The position numbers were made by a program, and so were the translations under genes. From assembly GCF_014171595.1 (NCBI RefSeq), contig NZ_CP050451.1:3782001-3846000 (forward strand): a DNA stretch of 64,000 nt. The letters run 5' to 3'. The DNA is from Massilia sp. Se16.2.3. GTDB taxonomy: Bacteria; Pseudomonadota; Gammaproteobacteria; Burkholderiales; Burkholderiaceae_D. Shown piece by piece: positions 43,075 to 52,020 of the stretch; position 1 is the stretch's first letter; each line of letters starts with the position of its first letter. The notes beneath the pieces are model-generated. The model searched no databases. It saw only the letters and a program-made list of their open reading frames with translations, and was not told where the DNA came from.

Positions 43075-43153
43075 CCACTTTAAATACTCCCGGGAATCTC
43101 TTAATTGCATTTCACCGATGGGTTCGACGCGAAGCGCCAATTGACGGCAAAAT

Positions 43154-43181
43154 AAAAAAAGGCCCACGCATGAGGTGGGCC
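43154..43181 (-). terminator. Rho-independent terminator of the OsmC-YcaO gene
   Basis: On the minus strand a seven-base GGCCCAC/GTGGGCC stem with a seven-base loop is followed by seven T. It begins 22 bp beyond the gene's stop codon at 43204. Confidence 0.85.
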
Positions 43182-43203
43182 TTGTCATTGACGCCTTGCC
43201 TGT

Positions 43204-45405
43204 CTATTTCGCGGCCGCAGACCTGGCACGCGCCGCATGCAGCTTGCGGTAGCTGTCGAGCAGGCGATGGTGGCGGTCGAGGCCCTCGAGCGCCATGCTG
43301 GTCGGCACCAGGCCGAAGAAGCGCACACTGCCATCGACCGAGCCCAGCGCCGCATCCATGCGCACGTCGCCGTACATGCGGCGGAAGTTGTGCACGTAGT
43401 CGCCCAGTTCCAGCTCGTCGTCCAGCACCACTTCGAGCACCACGTTCAGCGCCTGGTAGAACAGGCGGCGTTCAACCGTGTTGTCGTTGTATTGCAGGAA
43501 GGCGCCGACCAGTTCGTGGGCGTCCTCGAACTGTTTCAGCGCGAGGTTGATCAGCAGGCGCAGTTCGAGCACCGTCAGCTGGCCCCAATCGGTATTCTCG
43601 TCGAACTCGATGCCGATCAGGCTGGCAATATCGGAGTACTCGTCCAGCTCATTGTTCTCCAGGCGTTCCAGCAGCGCCGCCAGCTGGTCATCGTCGAGAC
43701 GATGCAGGTTGAGGATATCTTCGCGGAACAGCAGGGCTTTATTCGTGTTGTCCCAGACCAGGTCTTCCACCGGATAGACTTCCGAATAACCGGGAACCAG
43801 GATACGGCAGGCCGTCGCGCCGAGTTCGTCGTACACGGCCATATACACTTCCTTGCCCATCTCTGCGAGGATACCGAGCAGGGTGGCAGCTTCCTGGCTA
43901 TTCGAATCCTTGCCTTCGCCGGAGAAATCCCACTCGACGAAATCGAAATCGGCTTTGGCGCTGAAGAAGCGCCACGACACCACGCCGCTGGAATCGATGA
44001 AGTGCTCGACGAAGTTATAGGGTTCCGTCACGGCTTCGCTGGCGAAGGTGGGCTGCGGCAAATCGTTCAGGCCCTCGAAACTGCGTCCCTGCAGCAATTC
44101 CGTGAGGCTGCGTTCCAGCGCCACTTCGAAACTCGGATGCGCGCCGAACGAGGCGAACACGCCGCCCGTGCGCGGATTCATCAGGGTGACGCACATCACC
44201 GGATACAGACCGCCCATCGACGCGTCTTTTACCAATACCGGGAAACCCTGCTCTTCCAGGCCCTTGATGCCGGCGACGATGCCAGGGTATTTCGCCAGCA
44301 CCTCCTGCGGTACATCGGGCAGGGCCAGTTCGCCTTCCAGGATCTCGCGTTTCACGGCGCGCTCGAATATCTCGGACAGGCATTGCACCTGCGCCTCGGC
44401 CAGCGTATTCCCGGCGCTCATGCCATTGCTGGCATACAGGTTTTCGACCAGATTCGACGGGAAATACACGGTTGCGCCGTCCGACAAACGTTGGTAGGGC
44501 AGCGAGACGATGCCGCGCTTCGCATTACCCGAATTGGTATCGACCAGGTGCGAGCCGCGCAGTTCGCCGTCCGGGTCGTAGACTTCCAGGCAGTATTCGT
44601 CGAGGATCCCGGCGGGGACCGCATCGTTTGGCCCCGGCTTGAACCAGCGCTCGTTCGGGTAATGGACGAAATCGGCATTGGCGATGTCTTCGCCCCAGTA
44701 CACGCCGGCATAGAAGTGGTTGTTGTTCAGGCGTTCGATGTATTCGCCCAGGGCCGAGGCCAATGCGCTTTCCTTGGTCGCGCCCTTGCCGTTGGTGAAG
44801 CACATCGGCGAATGGGCATCGCGAATATGCAGCGACCAGACATTCGGCACGATATTGCGCCAGGAAGCGATTTCGATCTTGATGCCCCAGCTCGCCAGCA
44901 TGGAGGACATGTTGGCAATCGTTTGCTCGAGCGGCAGGTCCTTGCCGGGAATATAAGTGGCGGCCTGCGCATCCGGCTGCAGGGTCAAGAGCGCCTGGGC
45001 ATCGGCGTCCAGGTTCTCGACTTCCTCGATGACGAATTCCGGCCCTTCCTGCACCACTTTCTTGACCGTGCAGCGCTCGATCGAACGCAGGATGCCCTGG
45101 CGGTCCTTTTCCGAAATGTCGGTCGGCAGCTCGACCTGGATCTTGAAGATCTGCTTGTAGCGGTTTTCCGGGTCGACGATATTGTTCTGCGAAAGCCGGA
45201 TGTTTTCGGTCGGGATGTCGCGGGTATTGCAGTACAACTTCACGAAATAGGCCGCGCACAGGGCAGACGACGCCAGGAAGTAGTCGAAGGGACCGGGCGC
45301 AGAACCGTCGCCCTTGTAGCGGATGGGCTGGTCGGCGATGACGGTGAAGTCGTCGAACTTGGCTTCCAGGCGCAGTTTATCGAGGAAGTTGACTTTGATT
45401 TCCAT
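43204..45405 (-). CDS. ycaO: OsmC/YcaO fusion protein
   Basis: An intact 733-residue protein. Residues 1 to about 135 are OsmC-like: FTVIADQPIRYKGDGSAPGP, FDYFLASSALCAAYFVKLYC and SIERCTVKKVVQEGPEFVIE, with both redox-type cysteines. Residues from about 150 form a YcaO ATP-dependent cyclodehydratase-like domain: NGKGATKESALASALGEYIE, CLSEIFERAVKREILEGELA and FGAHPSFEVALERSLTELLQ. The tail has an acidic helical region with TPR-like character. E. coli YcaO lacks the OsmC part in some descriptions and supports RimO-dependent methylthiolation of ribosomal protein S12. No precursor peptide gene is adjacent, so a RiPP role is unlikely. Confidence 0.88.
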   Translation of the reverse strand: MEIKVNFLDKLRLEAKFDDFTVIADQPIRYKGDGSAPGPFDYFLASSALCAAYFVKLYCNTRDIPTENIRLSQNNIVDPENRYKQIFKIQVELPTDISEKDRQGILRSIERCTVKKVVQEGPEFVIEEVENLDADAQALLTLQPDAQAATYIPGKDLPLEQTIANMSSMLASWGIKIEIASWRNIVPNVWSLHIRDAHSPMCFTNGKGATKESALASALGEYIERLNNNHFYAGVYWGEDIANADFVHYPNERWFKPGPNDAVPAGILDEYCLEVYDPDGELRGSHLVDTNSGNAKRGIVSLPYQRLSDGATVYFPSNLVENLYASNGMSAGNTLAEAQVQCLSEIFERAVKREILEGELALPDVPQEVLAKYPGIVAGIKGLEEQGFPVLVKDASMGGLYPVMCVTLMNPRTGGVFASFGAHPSFEVALERSLTELLQGRSFEGLNDLPQPTFASEAVTEPYNFVEHFIDSSGVVSWRFFSAKADFDFVEWDFSGEGKDSNSQEAATLLGILAEMGKEVYMAVYDELGATACRILVPGYSEVYPVEDLVWDNTNKALLFREDILNLHRLDDDQLAALLERLENNELDEYSDIASLIGIEFDENTDWGQLTVLELRLLINLALKQFEDAHELVGAFLQYNDNTVERRLFYQALNVVLEVVLDDELELGDYVHNFRRMYGDVRMDAALGSVDGSVRFFGLVPTSMALEGLDRHHRLLDSYRKLHAARARSAAAK

Positions 45406-45915
45406 GGGGGATGTCCAAATGAGTACGCAAAACGGGGATCGGCCATTATCCGTGGTTTCGGGCGCACGGCAAAGGTGAAAGATGTGGGCGGGTGTGGGGG
45501 AGGCAGGTCGGCCGGACCAGGTGCATGGGCCTCTGGGGGCCGTTACCGCGAGTCAGCGGCTCGATCCGCAGGGTTCATCAAGGCCGGTGGCTGCAATGAA
45601 GGGACCCATCGCCCCGCCGTGGCGAAGCCGCGCGCCGGAATTGGCAGACGCTCCCCGCGCTCTGGTTCAGCACCGCCAGCCCGAGGCGATGCGCTCCTGA
45701 AGGTCCGCCCTGCCCGCCTGAACCCGGACAGGCACGCGGCGCGGCGCATCGGCTCGGCATCGTCGCGAGGGCCGCGGACCAGATGCCGCCCTTCGAGGAG
45801 CCGGACGACCAGCACCCGACCTGTGCAGCGACTCGTGAACGATTCTCCATCCGAATTGTATTGCGCTTGTATTTACAAAGAGGCAGAATTGTCTGGCCGA
45901 CTATCGGGGGACATT
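45406..45915. other. Divergent intergenic region before the CHAP-like gene
   Basis: This 510-bp stretch lies between the OsmC-YcaO start and the start at 45916. Its first 430 bases are GC-rich with shadow frames only. The last 75 bases turn AT-rich (TTGTATTGCGCTTGTATTTA near 45856) and probably hold the promoter of the next two genes. No repeat or RNA gene was recognised. Confidence 0.45.
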
Positions 45916-46851
45916 ATGATGAATCATCGTAGAAATGCGATTGGCGGATTGCTCGCGATGTCTGTTTCCCTAGCCTTGCGCCCGGTCTTTGCCCAGGCAA
46001 ACAATGGCATTTCTGCCGAAGGAATGGAAAAATTCGATGATTTCCCGCAAGAGTTCCAGGATGGGATGTTCCGATCGCCTGACCCCAACAAGAATTTCGG
46101 GTCCACGTCGCCGCCTGAAACCTATAAGGCAATTAGTGGCGTGCTTTTGCGCGGTGCGCCGTTTGATTGCCGACCGATCGACGTCGCCTATTATTTTGCC
46201 GCCCTGCGCGAAGGAATTTTGCCTGATGCTGTAATCGCCGATATCAGGGACATCGCGGCTCAGGCAAAACAGCCTCGATTGGCCCAGCCGGGATTCCTGA
46301 AATTTTTCGCTTACGATTGGGAAAAGAATAACTATTTCAATCCGGTCGTGGTTGGCTTTTTTCGTGGCAATGGATTAAAACCCTATGCGGGGGACGAAAC
46401 GCCATGGTGCGCGGCCTTTGCCAATTGGTGCATTTCGAGGTCGCGCGTGCGCGCAGCCAACGTCATCATCTTCGATAACCAGACTCGTGCACTTGGCACG
46501 CGGAACGCGTCTTCCGGTTCGTTCCGCTGCTGGGGCAGCGAAGCGACCATGGACCCGCGTGAAGGCGATCTGGTCGTCTGGGCGAAAACAGGTACAGTTA
46601 CCGTAAATTGTCCAAGTGTCGGCCAAGGTCATGTTGCCTTTGTCACGAAAGTACAGGTGGGGGCTGGTAACAAGCGCTCATACCATGTGGTGGGAGGAAA
46701 CCAGGGTTTCCGCGGAGCCGTGGTTCAAAGTGTGAACGGCGCGCTCGTCAGGCCCGTCGACGTAGCCCAGGCGGTTTCGCGTCGAGTCATCGGAAACCAT
46801 TTTGCGGACCGCGTCATTCATTCGGTTCGCACACAAAGCTTTTTTCGGTAA
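45916..46851 (+). CDS. Exported CHAP/NlpC-like cysteine hydrolase (TIGR02594-like)
   Basis: An intact 311-residue protein, start at 45916 (a second ATG follows at once) after GGGGGA. The signal peptide resembles a Tat signal (NHRRNAIGGLLAMSVSLAL). The catalytic pattern of the amidase-like family is present: Cys in ETPWCAAFANWCISRS, His in GQGHVAFVTKV and a polar residue in YHVVGGNQGF. The N-terminal 150 residues are unrecognised helical sequence. It would cleave peptidoglycan peptide or amide bonds outside the cytoplasm. Base composition is clearly more AT-rich than in neighbouring genes, and it is followed 16 bp later by an exported trypsin-like gene. Confidence 0.75.
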   Translation: MMNHRRNAIGGLLAMSVSLALRPVFAQANNGISAEGMEKFDDFPQEFQDGMFRSPDPNKNFGSTSPPETYKAISGVLLRGAPFDCRPIDVAYYFAALREGILPDAVIADIRDIAAQAKQPRLAQPGFLKFFAYDWEKNNYFNPVVVGFFRGNGLKPYAGDETPWCAAFANWCISRSRVRAANVIIFDNQTRALGTRNASSGSFRCWGSEATMDPREGDLVVWAKTGTVTVNCPSVGQGHVAFVTKVQVGAGNKRSYHVVGGNQGFRGAVVQSVNGALVRPVDVAQAVSRRVIGNHFADRVIHSVRTQSFFR

Positions 46852-46867
46852 TTCCTGGGGAGCGAAG

Positions 46868-48847
46868 ATGCGCTCATATCTCCTCGCATTCGGCCTGATG
46901 CTGGGTCTGCCCCAGGCCGTCAGCGCCCAGACCGGCGACGACTGGATGTTGAATCAACGTGACAAGGACGTGATCGGCATCGTTGAAGTACGCGTCGGCG
47001 CAAAAGGATCGCCTCTCGATGCCGTGGATCCGGAGCGCGGCACTGGCACGCTCATATCAGCCGCGGGGCACGTCCTGACGGCCGCGCACCTTTTCACTGA
47101 TAAGAGCTACGCGGTCTGTGCATCGGCCGCCGGTGCGGACCCAAATAAAGCATGTCGAATCGATTTCTATTGGCGCGGAGACCCGGCCAACCGGTTTTCG
47201 CTCACGATATCAGGCCCTCGTCAGGCGGACCGCGACTACATCGTTCTCGGCCTGCCGTCGGCCGCCGAGAAGATCGGTCGGCCAGGCTGGCCCTTCGCTA
47301 CGCTTGCGCGCAAGGCATCCGACAACGAACCCGTGTATGCCGCGGGATATCGGGGATCGGATGCCGTGCAACCCGGTTCGGCAAACACGATCGACACCGC
47401 ACGCGGCGTACTACGTGCCGACATGGCCAGTGGGCGTTGCTCCAACGCTTACGGCATCTCTCGTAACGCCACAATGCAGACTTCACCGGGCCTGAGTGGC
47501 GCCCCCACGTTCAACCGGCTCCATCGTGTCGTCGGCATCGTCCTGGGCGAGGCCTGCGCCGCCGATGACGGCGGGAACGCACAGGACGCCCCGAAATCCC
47601 GCATTCTCCTGGTGCAGGACATGGAACGGCTTTGCGCCAGTCCGGCCCTTTCGTGTTTTTTCGGGTTCGACGGCGATATCGATCCCGCTCGTGCCGACGA
47701 TACCACGCCATGGTACAAGCGCTTGATTGGTGGCGAAGCGGTCGCGGACAACTATGCCTATGGCCTCAAAATCCGCGAGATCGCCAAGTTCCAGAATTTG
47801 CTGGGATTTTGTTCGCTACTGGCCAGCGATGCGCAACTCGTCCGATCCGTGCAAGCCGATGCGGAGGCTGGCGGTGAACTTGCCATTGTGTTCGACACGG
47901 TATGGGCAGTCTGCAGGCCTGGTGCCAACCTCATCGATAGCCTTCCGAGCCGTCAACGGCTACAGCGACTGGCCGATGCCGGTTATGAGCCTGCCCAGCA
48001 ACTGGCAGCGATGCTCGTGCTCTTCGAGCTCGGACCCAAGCTGGCATCGCGACGGTCACCTGAAGACCCGGTCCAGATCAGCCAGTCCGAGCGCGTTTCG
48101 CTCCGGCGCGCCGAAGCTTACCTGAGGTCGGCAGCCGCCCACGAATGGTCAGCTGCGTCGATGACGATGTTCGACTTATGCCGTACCCGCGTTTTTTCAT
48201 GCCCGCGAAGAGAAACAGATGCCTACCTCGATGCTGCGGTGGCGGATGGGCAGCGGGACGCACTCCGTATGGCGGGCATCCTTTTTCTTGTCGGCAACGA
48301 GCCTGCCCTTACCCGCAGATATGGGGTTTCGCGTCCGCAAAACACTGAACGGGCGTTGGCGCTGTTCGGGCAAGCGGCAACGCCGCAAACGGGGACGACG
48401 AACAATCCTGGCTACATGGCTTATGATAATTATTCAGCCGGCTACCTGGGCTATTTCAGCTGGGGAGGCATGTATCGGGGAAGGACACTGATGCCCACCA
48501 ACGTGCTTGTCGCACAACAATACAACGGGGGCTGCAATAGCAACGGTCCGGCGGTACCGCCACTCTTCGAGTACTGCACCATGATCAACGAGGTGGGACG
48601 CTTCAACAATCTGACAGATCGTACGATGAGGCGGGCCGCCTGGTCCACGATCCAGCAACTTGCGCAATGGGCGCCAATCGCCGGTCCGCTGGGCAAAAAC
48701 CTGGCGACCTGGTCGCCCGATGGTAGCGGCATAGACCGGATCGACTGTCCATTGAACGACGAGCTTGTGTTTGCTGCACCTACTGTGGTGCCTGCTTTCA
48801 GGCCCCGGACCGCCTATTGTTATTTTGCAAATCCGCAGGTCGAGTAG
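46868..48847 (+). CDS. Exported trypsin-like protease with Sel1-like helical region
   Basis: An intact 659-residue protein. The start at 46868 follows GGGGAGCGAAG and gives the signal peptide MRSYLLAFGLMLGLPQAVSA. The first 230 residues form a chymotrypsin-like domain: His in TLISAAGHVLTAAHLF, Asp in RQADRDYIVLGLP and Ser in TSPGLSGAPTFNRL (a variant of GNSGGP). The remaining 400 residues are helical, with Sel1-like motifs such as LADAGYEPAQQLAAMLVLF and YLDAAVADGQRDALRMAGIL. It shares lower GC with the gene before it and looks cotranscribed with it. The target is unknown. Confidence 0.78.
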   Translation: MRSYLLAFGLMLGLPQAVSAQTGDDWMLNQRDKDVIGIVEVRVGAKGSPLDAVDPERGTGTLISAAGHVLTAAHLFTDKSYAVCASAAGADPNKACRIDFYWRGDPANRFSLTISGPRQADRDYIVLGLPSAAEKIGRPGWPFATLARKASDNEPVYAAGYRGSDAVQPGSANTIDTARGVLRADMASGRCSNAYGISRNATMQTSPGLSGAPTFNRLHRVVGIVLGEACAADDGGNAQDAPKSRILLVQDMERLCASPALSCFFGFDGDIDPARADDTTPWYKRLIGGEAVADNYAYGLKIREIAKFQNLLGFCSLLASDAQLVRSVQADAEAGGELAIVFDTVWAVCRPGANLIDSLPSRQRLQRLADAGYEPAQQLAAMLVLFELGPKLASRRSPEDPVQISQSERVSLRRAEAYLRSAAAHEWSAASMTMFDLCRTRVFSCPRRETDAYLDAAVADGQRDALRMAGILFLVGNEPALTRRYGVSRPQNTERALALFGQAATPQTGTTNNPGYMAYDNYSAGYLGYFSWGGMYRGRTLMPTNVLVAQQYNGGCNSNGPAVPPLFEYCTMINEVGRFNNLTDRTMRRAAWSTIQQLAQWAPIAGPLGKNLATWSPDGSGIDRIDCPLNDELVFAAPTVVPAFRPRTAYCYFANPQVE

Positions 48848-48965
48848 GCGTTTGCGTGTTGTTGTTCCCAATCCTGCAGCGGAGCCCGCGACGAAATCGG
48901 GACCGGCAGCAGGCCGGGCTTCACGCTCCACAAGGGTTTGCCGGCCCGGGCCTGCGCGGCGCCAG

Positions 48966-49820
48966 TCACCCCGCCGTGTCCGCACGCGCCATCTGCATGC
49001 GTGCCAGCGCCGGGTACAGCGGCGGGCTGAAGACGCGCGCCAGCATGCTCGACACCAGCGCGCAGGCCATCAGGCTGAGCACCATCGAGTGGCCATCCAC
49101 CATTTCCATGACGATGATGAAGGCCGTCAGCGGCGCCTGGGTTGCCGCCGCCAGGAATCCCACCATGCCCAGGGCGATCAGTGCCGGTGCCTGGGTGCCG
49201 TAGAACAGCAGGGCGACGTCGTTTCCGAGCGCGGCGCCGACGGCGAGAGAGGGGGCGAAAATCCCTGCCGGCACGCCGGACCAGGCGCTGAGCCAGGTCG
49301 CCACGAACTTGAAGAATGCGTACACCATCGGCATCGTCGCCACCCCATCGACCATACCGCGCGTGGGGGCATGGCCGGAGCCGAAGGCCGCGCCCGCGGC
49401 CACCAGGCCGATGGCGGCGACAAGCAAGCCGCACAGGGCGCCGAACAGGACCGGGCGACGCGCGCGCAGGCGGCTCATGGGGTCGCGCCCTGGCCGCCTG
49501 TCGACGCGATCAGGAGCCGCGAAAGCAGTCCGCCGGCCAGGCCCGTGCACAGGGCGAGCACCAGCCCCGGCAACAGCAGCGACAGGCCGACCGTGCCGGT
49601 ATGGATGACGCCGAAACAAGTGGCATTGCCATGGACCGATACGGCGACGAGACCGCCGAGCACGATCGCCGCGATGATCAGGCCACTGTTACGCTGCTCC
49701 GGCGCGCGCGCCAGTTCCTCGATGGCGAACATGACCCCGGCCAGCGGGGTGTTGAATGCGGCCGCGATGCCCGCTGCGCCGCCGGCGACGAGCAGGCCGT
49801 GGACGGTAGCGTGCGGGCGT
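48966..49820 (-). pseudogene. ClC-family chloride channel, N-terminally truncated
   Basis: Readable ClC segments are GLLVAGGAAGIAAAFNTPLA, GVMFAIEELARAPEQRNSGL, SGVPAGIFAPSLAVGAALG and TAFIIVMEMVDGHSMVLSLM. The selectivity motif GREGP and the first 180 or so residues should lie upstream of about 49820 but are not found in any frame; instead the promoter and start of the plus-strand gene at 50009 occupy that space. A separate one-base loss in a CCCC tract near 49477 shifts the frame before MSRLRARRPVLFGA. The missing start suggests a genuine remnant, though a local assembly deletion is possible. Confidence 0.6.
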
Positions 49821-50008
49821 GACGGCCAGGGCCTGGTCGACCCAGCTTTGTTCCCCGCGCCAGTCCTGGGCCAGGGCGCGCCACAGGGATATCACCATCA
49901 ATGCCGGGCCGTCGTGCATATTGGAGAGTTTCCCGCATGCTGGCGCCGTTATACTGCGGGGTTCCCTCCCCGCTCGTCCTGCCTGGCGTCCGGGCACGCA
50001 GCTTCACT

Positions 50009-51000
50009 ATGTCGACCAGCATGAACCATCGCTCCACCACCCTCCTCCTGACCTCACTGTTCGCCGCCGGTCTGCTGGCATATAAAAACCCGACGCTCGG
50101 GGACTTCGGCCACTATGCCCGTCAACACATCCGCACCATGGCACAGTCGGACGGTGCGAACGATCCAGTGGGGGCCTTGATCGGCGAGATCTCCGGGCCT
50201 GCCGTCACGGCGGCGACAAGCAGGTCGGACTTCGTTTTCTTCAGCAGCTTCAGTGGCCAGGAATTCGGCTACCGCTGGCGCGTGCTGGGCATTGCCGGCA
50301 ATTTCGTGCCGCTCGAGATAGCGAAAATGCGAGCGCCGGCTGAACACCCCGTCACCGCGCCCCCGGCGGCGACTGCCCTGGCCCTGCCTGCGGCGGAGCC
50401 GGAACCGGGCAATCCCGTCTCTCCTTCCTACGATTGCAGCCAGGCGCGCGTCTTTGCCGAGCGGGTCGTCTGCGCGGATGCGCCATTGGCCTACCAGGAC
50501 CGGCTGGTCGCCGCCTTGTATGCCTGGCAGCGCTCGGCGGCCGCGGCAGCGCAGCGCCAGCCCCTGCTGGACGGACAGCGCACCTGGCTGGCGCGGCGCA
50601 ACGCCTGCACGACGGTCGATTGCGTCTCCGCGGCCTATACGCAGCGGATCGCCCTGCTGCTGGACACGCAGCCGCCAGCGGGCGCGCTGCCGCTTCGCCG
50701 CGGCCAGTGCATGCACGACTCGATCGCCCGCATCGGTCAGCGCCCGGAGGTGTCCGGTGCGGAACAGGAAGGCAGCGGGACTCGCATCGAATATCGCAGC
50801 GGGCTGCAGGGCGTCTCCTACGAGACCGAGCCCGAAGTCGCCCGCAGCCGGCCGGGGATCCTGTCCTGGTCTGCCTGCATTCGGTGCCGGCCGATTGCCC
50901 GCCTGGCGACGACCGCGGCTCGGAATACGCGGCATTCAACCGCCGCACCGGGGAAGCCTGGACGCTGCCGGACAGCCAGCACAGCTGCGGCGGCGCCTGA
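50009..51000 (+). CDS. DUF4359-like plus LprI-like membrane/periplasmic protein (one frameshift)
   Basis: About 330 residues. An N-terminal helix (TLLLTSLFAAGLLAYKNPTL) is followed by a DUF4359-like module with SDFVFFSSFSGQEFGYRWRV and LGIAGNFVPLEIAK. From about residue 140 comes an LprI/DUF1311-type domain: YDCSQARVFAERVVCADAPL and WLARRNACTTVDCVSAAYTQ, with the expected paired cysteines. The tail has RRGQCMHDSIARIGQRPEV and, after a frame change near 50857, VLVCLHSVPADCPPGDDRGS. LprI proteins can inhibit lysozyme; this may be an envelope-stress or lysozyme-resistance factor. Confidence 0.68.
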
Positions 51001-51037
51001 AACCCAGCCGGTGTCGCCGCGGACCGGTGCCAAGGCG

Positions 51038-51946
51038 TCAGCGTCCTGGCATGCCCGGCGCCGCCAATACCCGCGCCGGCAAGCCGTGCAACCGGTAGAA
51101 CTGGCGCAGGCCCTCCGCTGCCAGCGCTTGCGGCACGCCCCCATGCACCAGCGTGCGCTCGAGCGGCAAGCCGCGCCCGGCCGGCGCATGCGCGCCCGGG
51201 GACAGCGCCGGCACCAGCAGGTCGCCGACGAGCTGGAAGCGGGTCGGGCTGCGCCAGCGCGCCAGCGCCACCCACTCGCGCTCGGCGTGCAGCTGCGGCG
51301 GCCGGAACCGCGGCAACACCATCGCGACGGCCTGGCGAAATCCATCCCAGCAGGAGGCCAGCACCTGCCCCACGTTCTGCTCTCCAAAGCGCTCGCCCGC
51401 CGCTGCCTGATAGGTTTCGAACGCAGTGAAGATCGCCCCCAGGATGGCGCGCTGGCTTGCGGGATCGTAGATGGCGCTGGCGAGCAGGAAGCTTCGCTGC
51501 GGACCGCCGTGCACGGCCATGTCGAGCTCCGCGGTACGCAGGCCGAGTGCGTACGGCAGCCTGCCTTCGTGACGTTCGAGTGCGGCATCGGCGCCCTCGA
51601 ACAGGCGCACCAGGTAGCGTTCGAAGTAGGAACCGGCCGCTTCGATGCCTTCGGCCAGGGCTTCCCGAAGCGGTATTCCGGCGCGGCGGGCCGGCGCACG
51701 CGGCGCTCGTCGATGAAGGCGGTCAGCAAGGGCAGCGCATAGGCGTCAAGGGCGGCCTCGCCGGCAAAACGGCTGTCCTGCGCGGGCAGGCGCCGTCCGC
51801 GACGGCCTCGTGAAGCTGGGGGCCGTCGGCAGGAGGTAGAGCAGCCGCGGGGCCGGCCGGGCGTCGAGCGCACCGGTGAAGCCGCGCTGCTGTATGGCGC
51901 CCAGTTCGGTGCCCACCACGCCCCGGACATGCTTGTTGAAGGTCAT
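51038..51946 (-). CDS. Unknown protein downstream of McrBC-like genes (three frameshifts)
   Basis: About 302 residues. The ATG at 51946 is chosen because AGGAG lies six bases upstream; a GTG at 52003 in the same frame would add 19 residues. Segments in order are MTFNKHVRGVVGTELGAIQQ, AALDAYALPLLTAFIDERRV, GSYFERYLVRLFEGADAALE and FRQAVAMVLPRFRPPQLHAE. Frame changes near 51815, 51790 and 51665 lie in G or C runs. I recognise no domain. It follows the McrC-like gene by about 75 bp on the same strand and is the last gene before a convergent neighbour, so it is probably part of that operon. Confidence 0.6.
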
Positions 51947-52020
51947 CAGCTCTCCTGCGAAGTCGGCAAGGGCGCTATCGTAGACGACAGTGCGACGAGC
52001 CACGTCGCAGGCCGGTCTTG

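Larger units (their letters stand above)
42672..43203. other. AT-richer intergenic region upstream of the subtilase
   Basis: This 532-bp stretch separates two minus-strand genes. It contains the terminator of the OsmC-YcaO gene (43154-43181), a promoter-like pair on the plus strand (43046-43074), and T-rich sequence at 42725-42745 likely to be in the subtilase leader. No conserved open frame was recognised in the six frames. Confidence 0.5.

Noticed and set aside
43204..45405. A RiPP (thiopeptide or azoline peptide) cluster based on the YcaO domain
   Set aside because: No precursor peptide, dehydrogenase, protease or exporter gene is adjacent, and the OsmC fusion fits the housekeeping-type YcaO group better.
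43237..45915. A long N-terminal extension of the CHAP-like protein
   Set aside because: This part is antisense to the OsmC-YcaO gene. The signal peptide and ribosome-binding site place the start at 45916.
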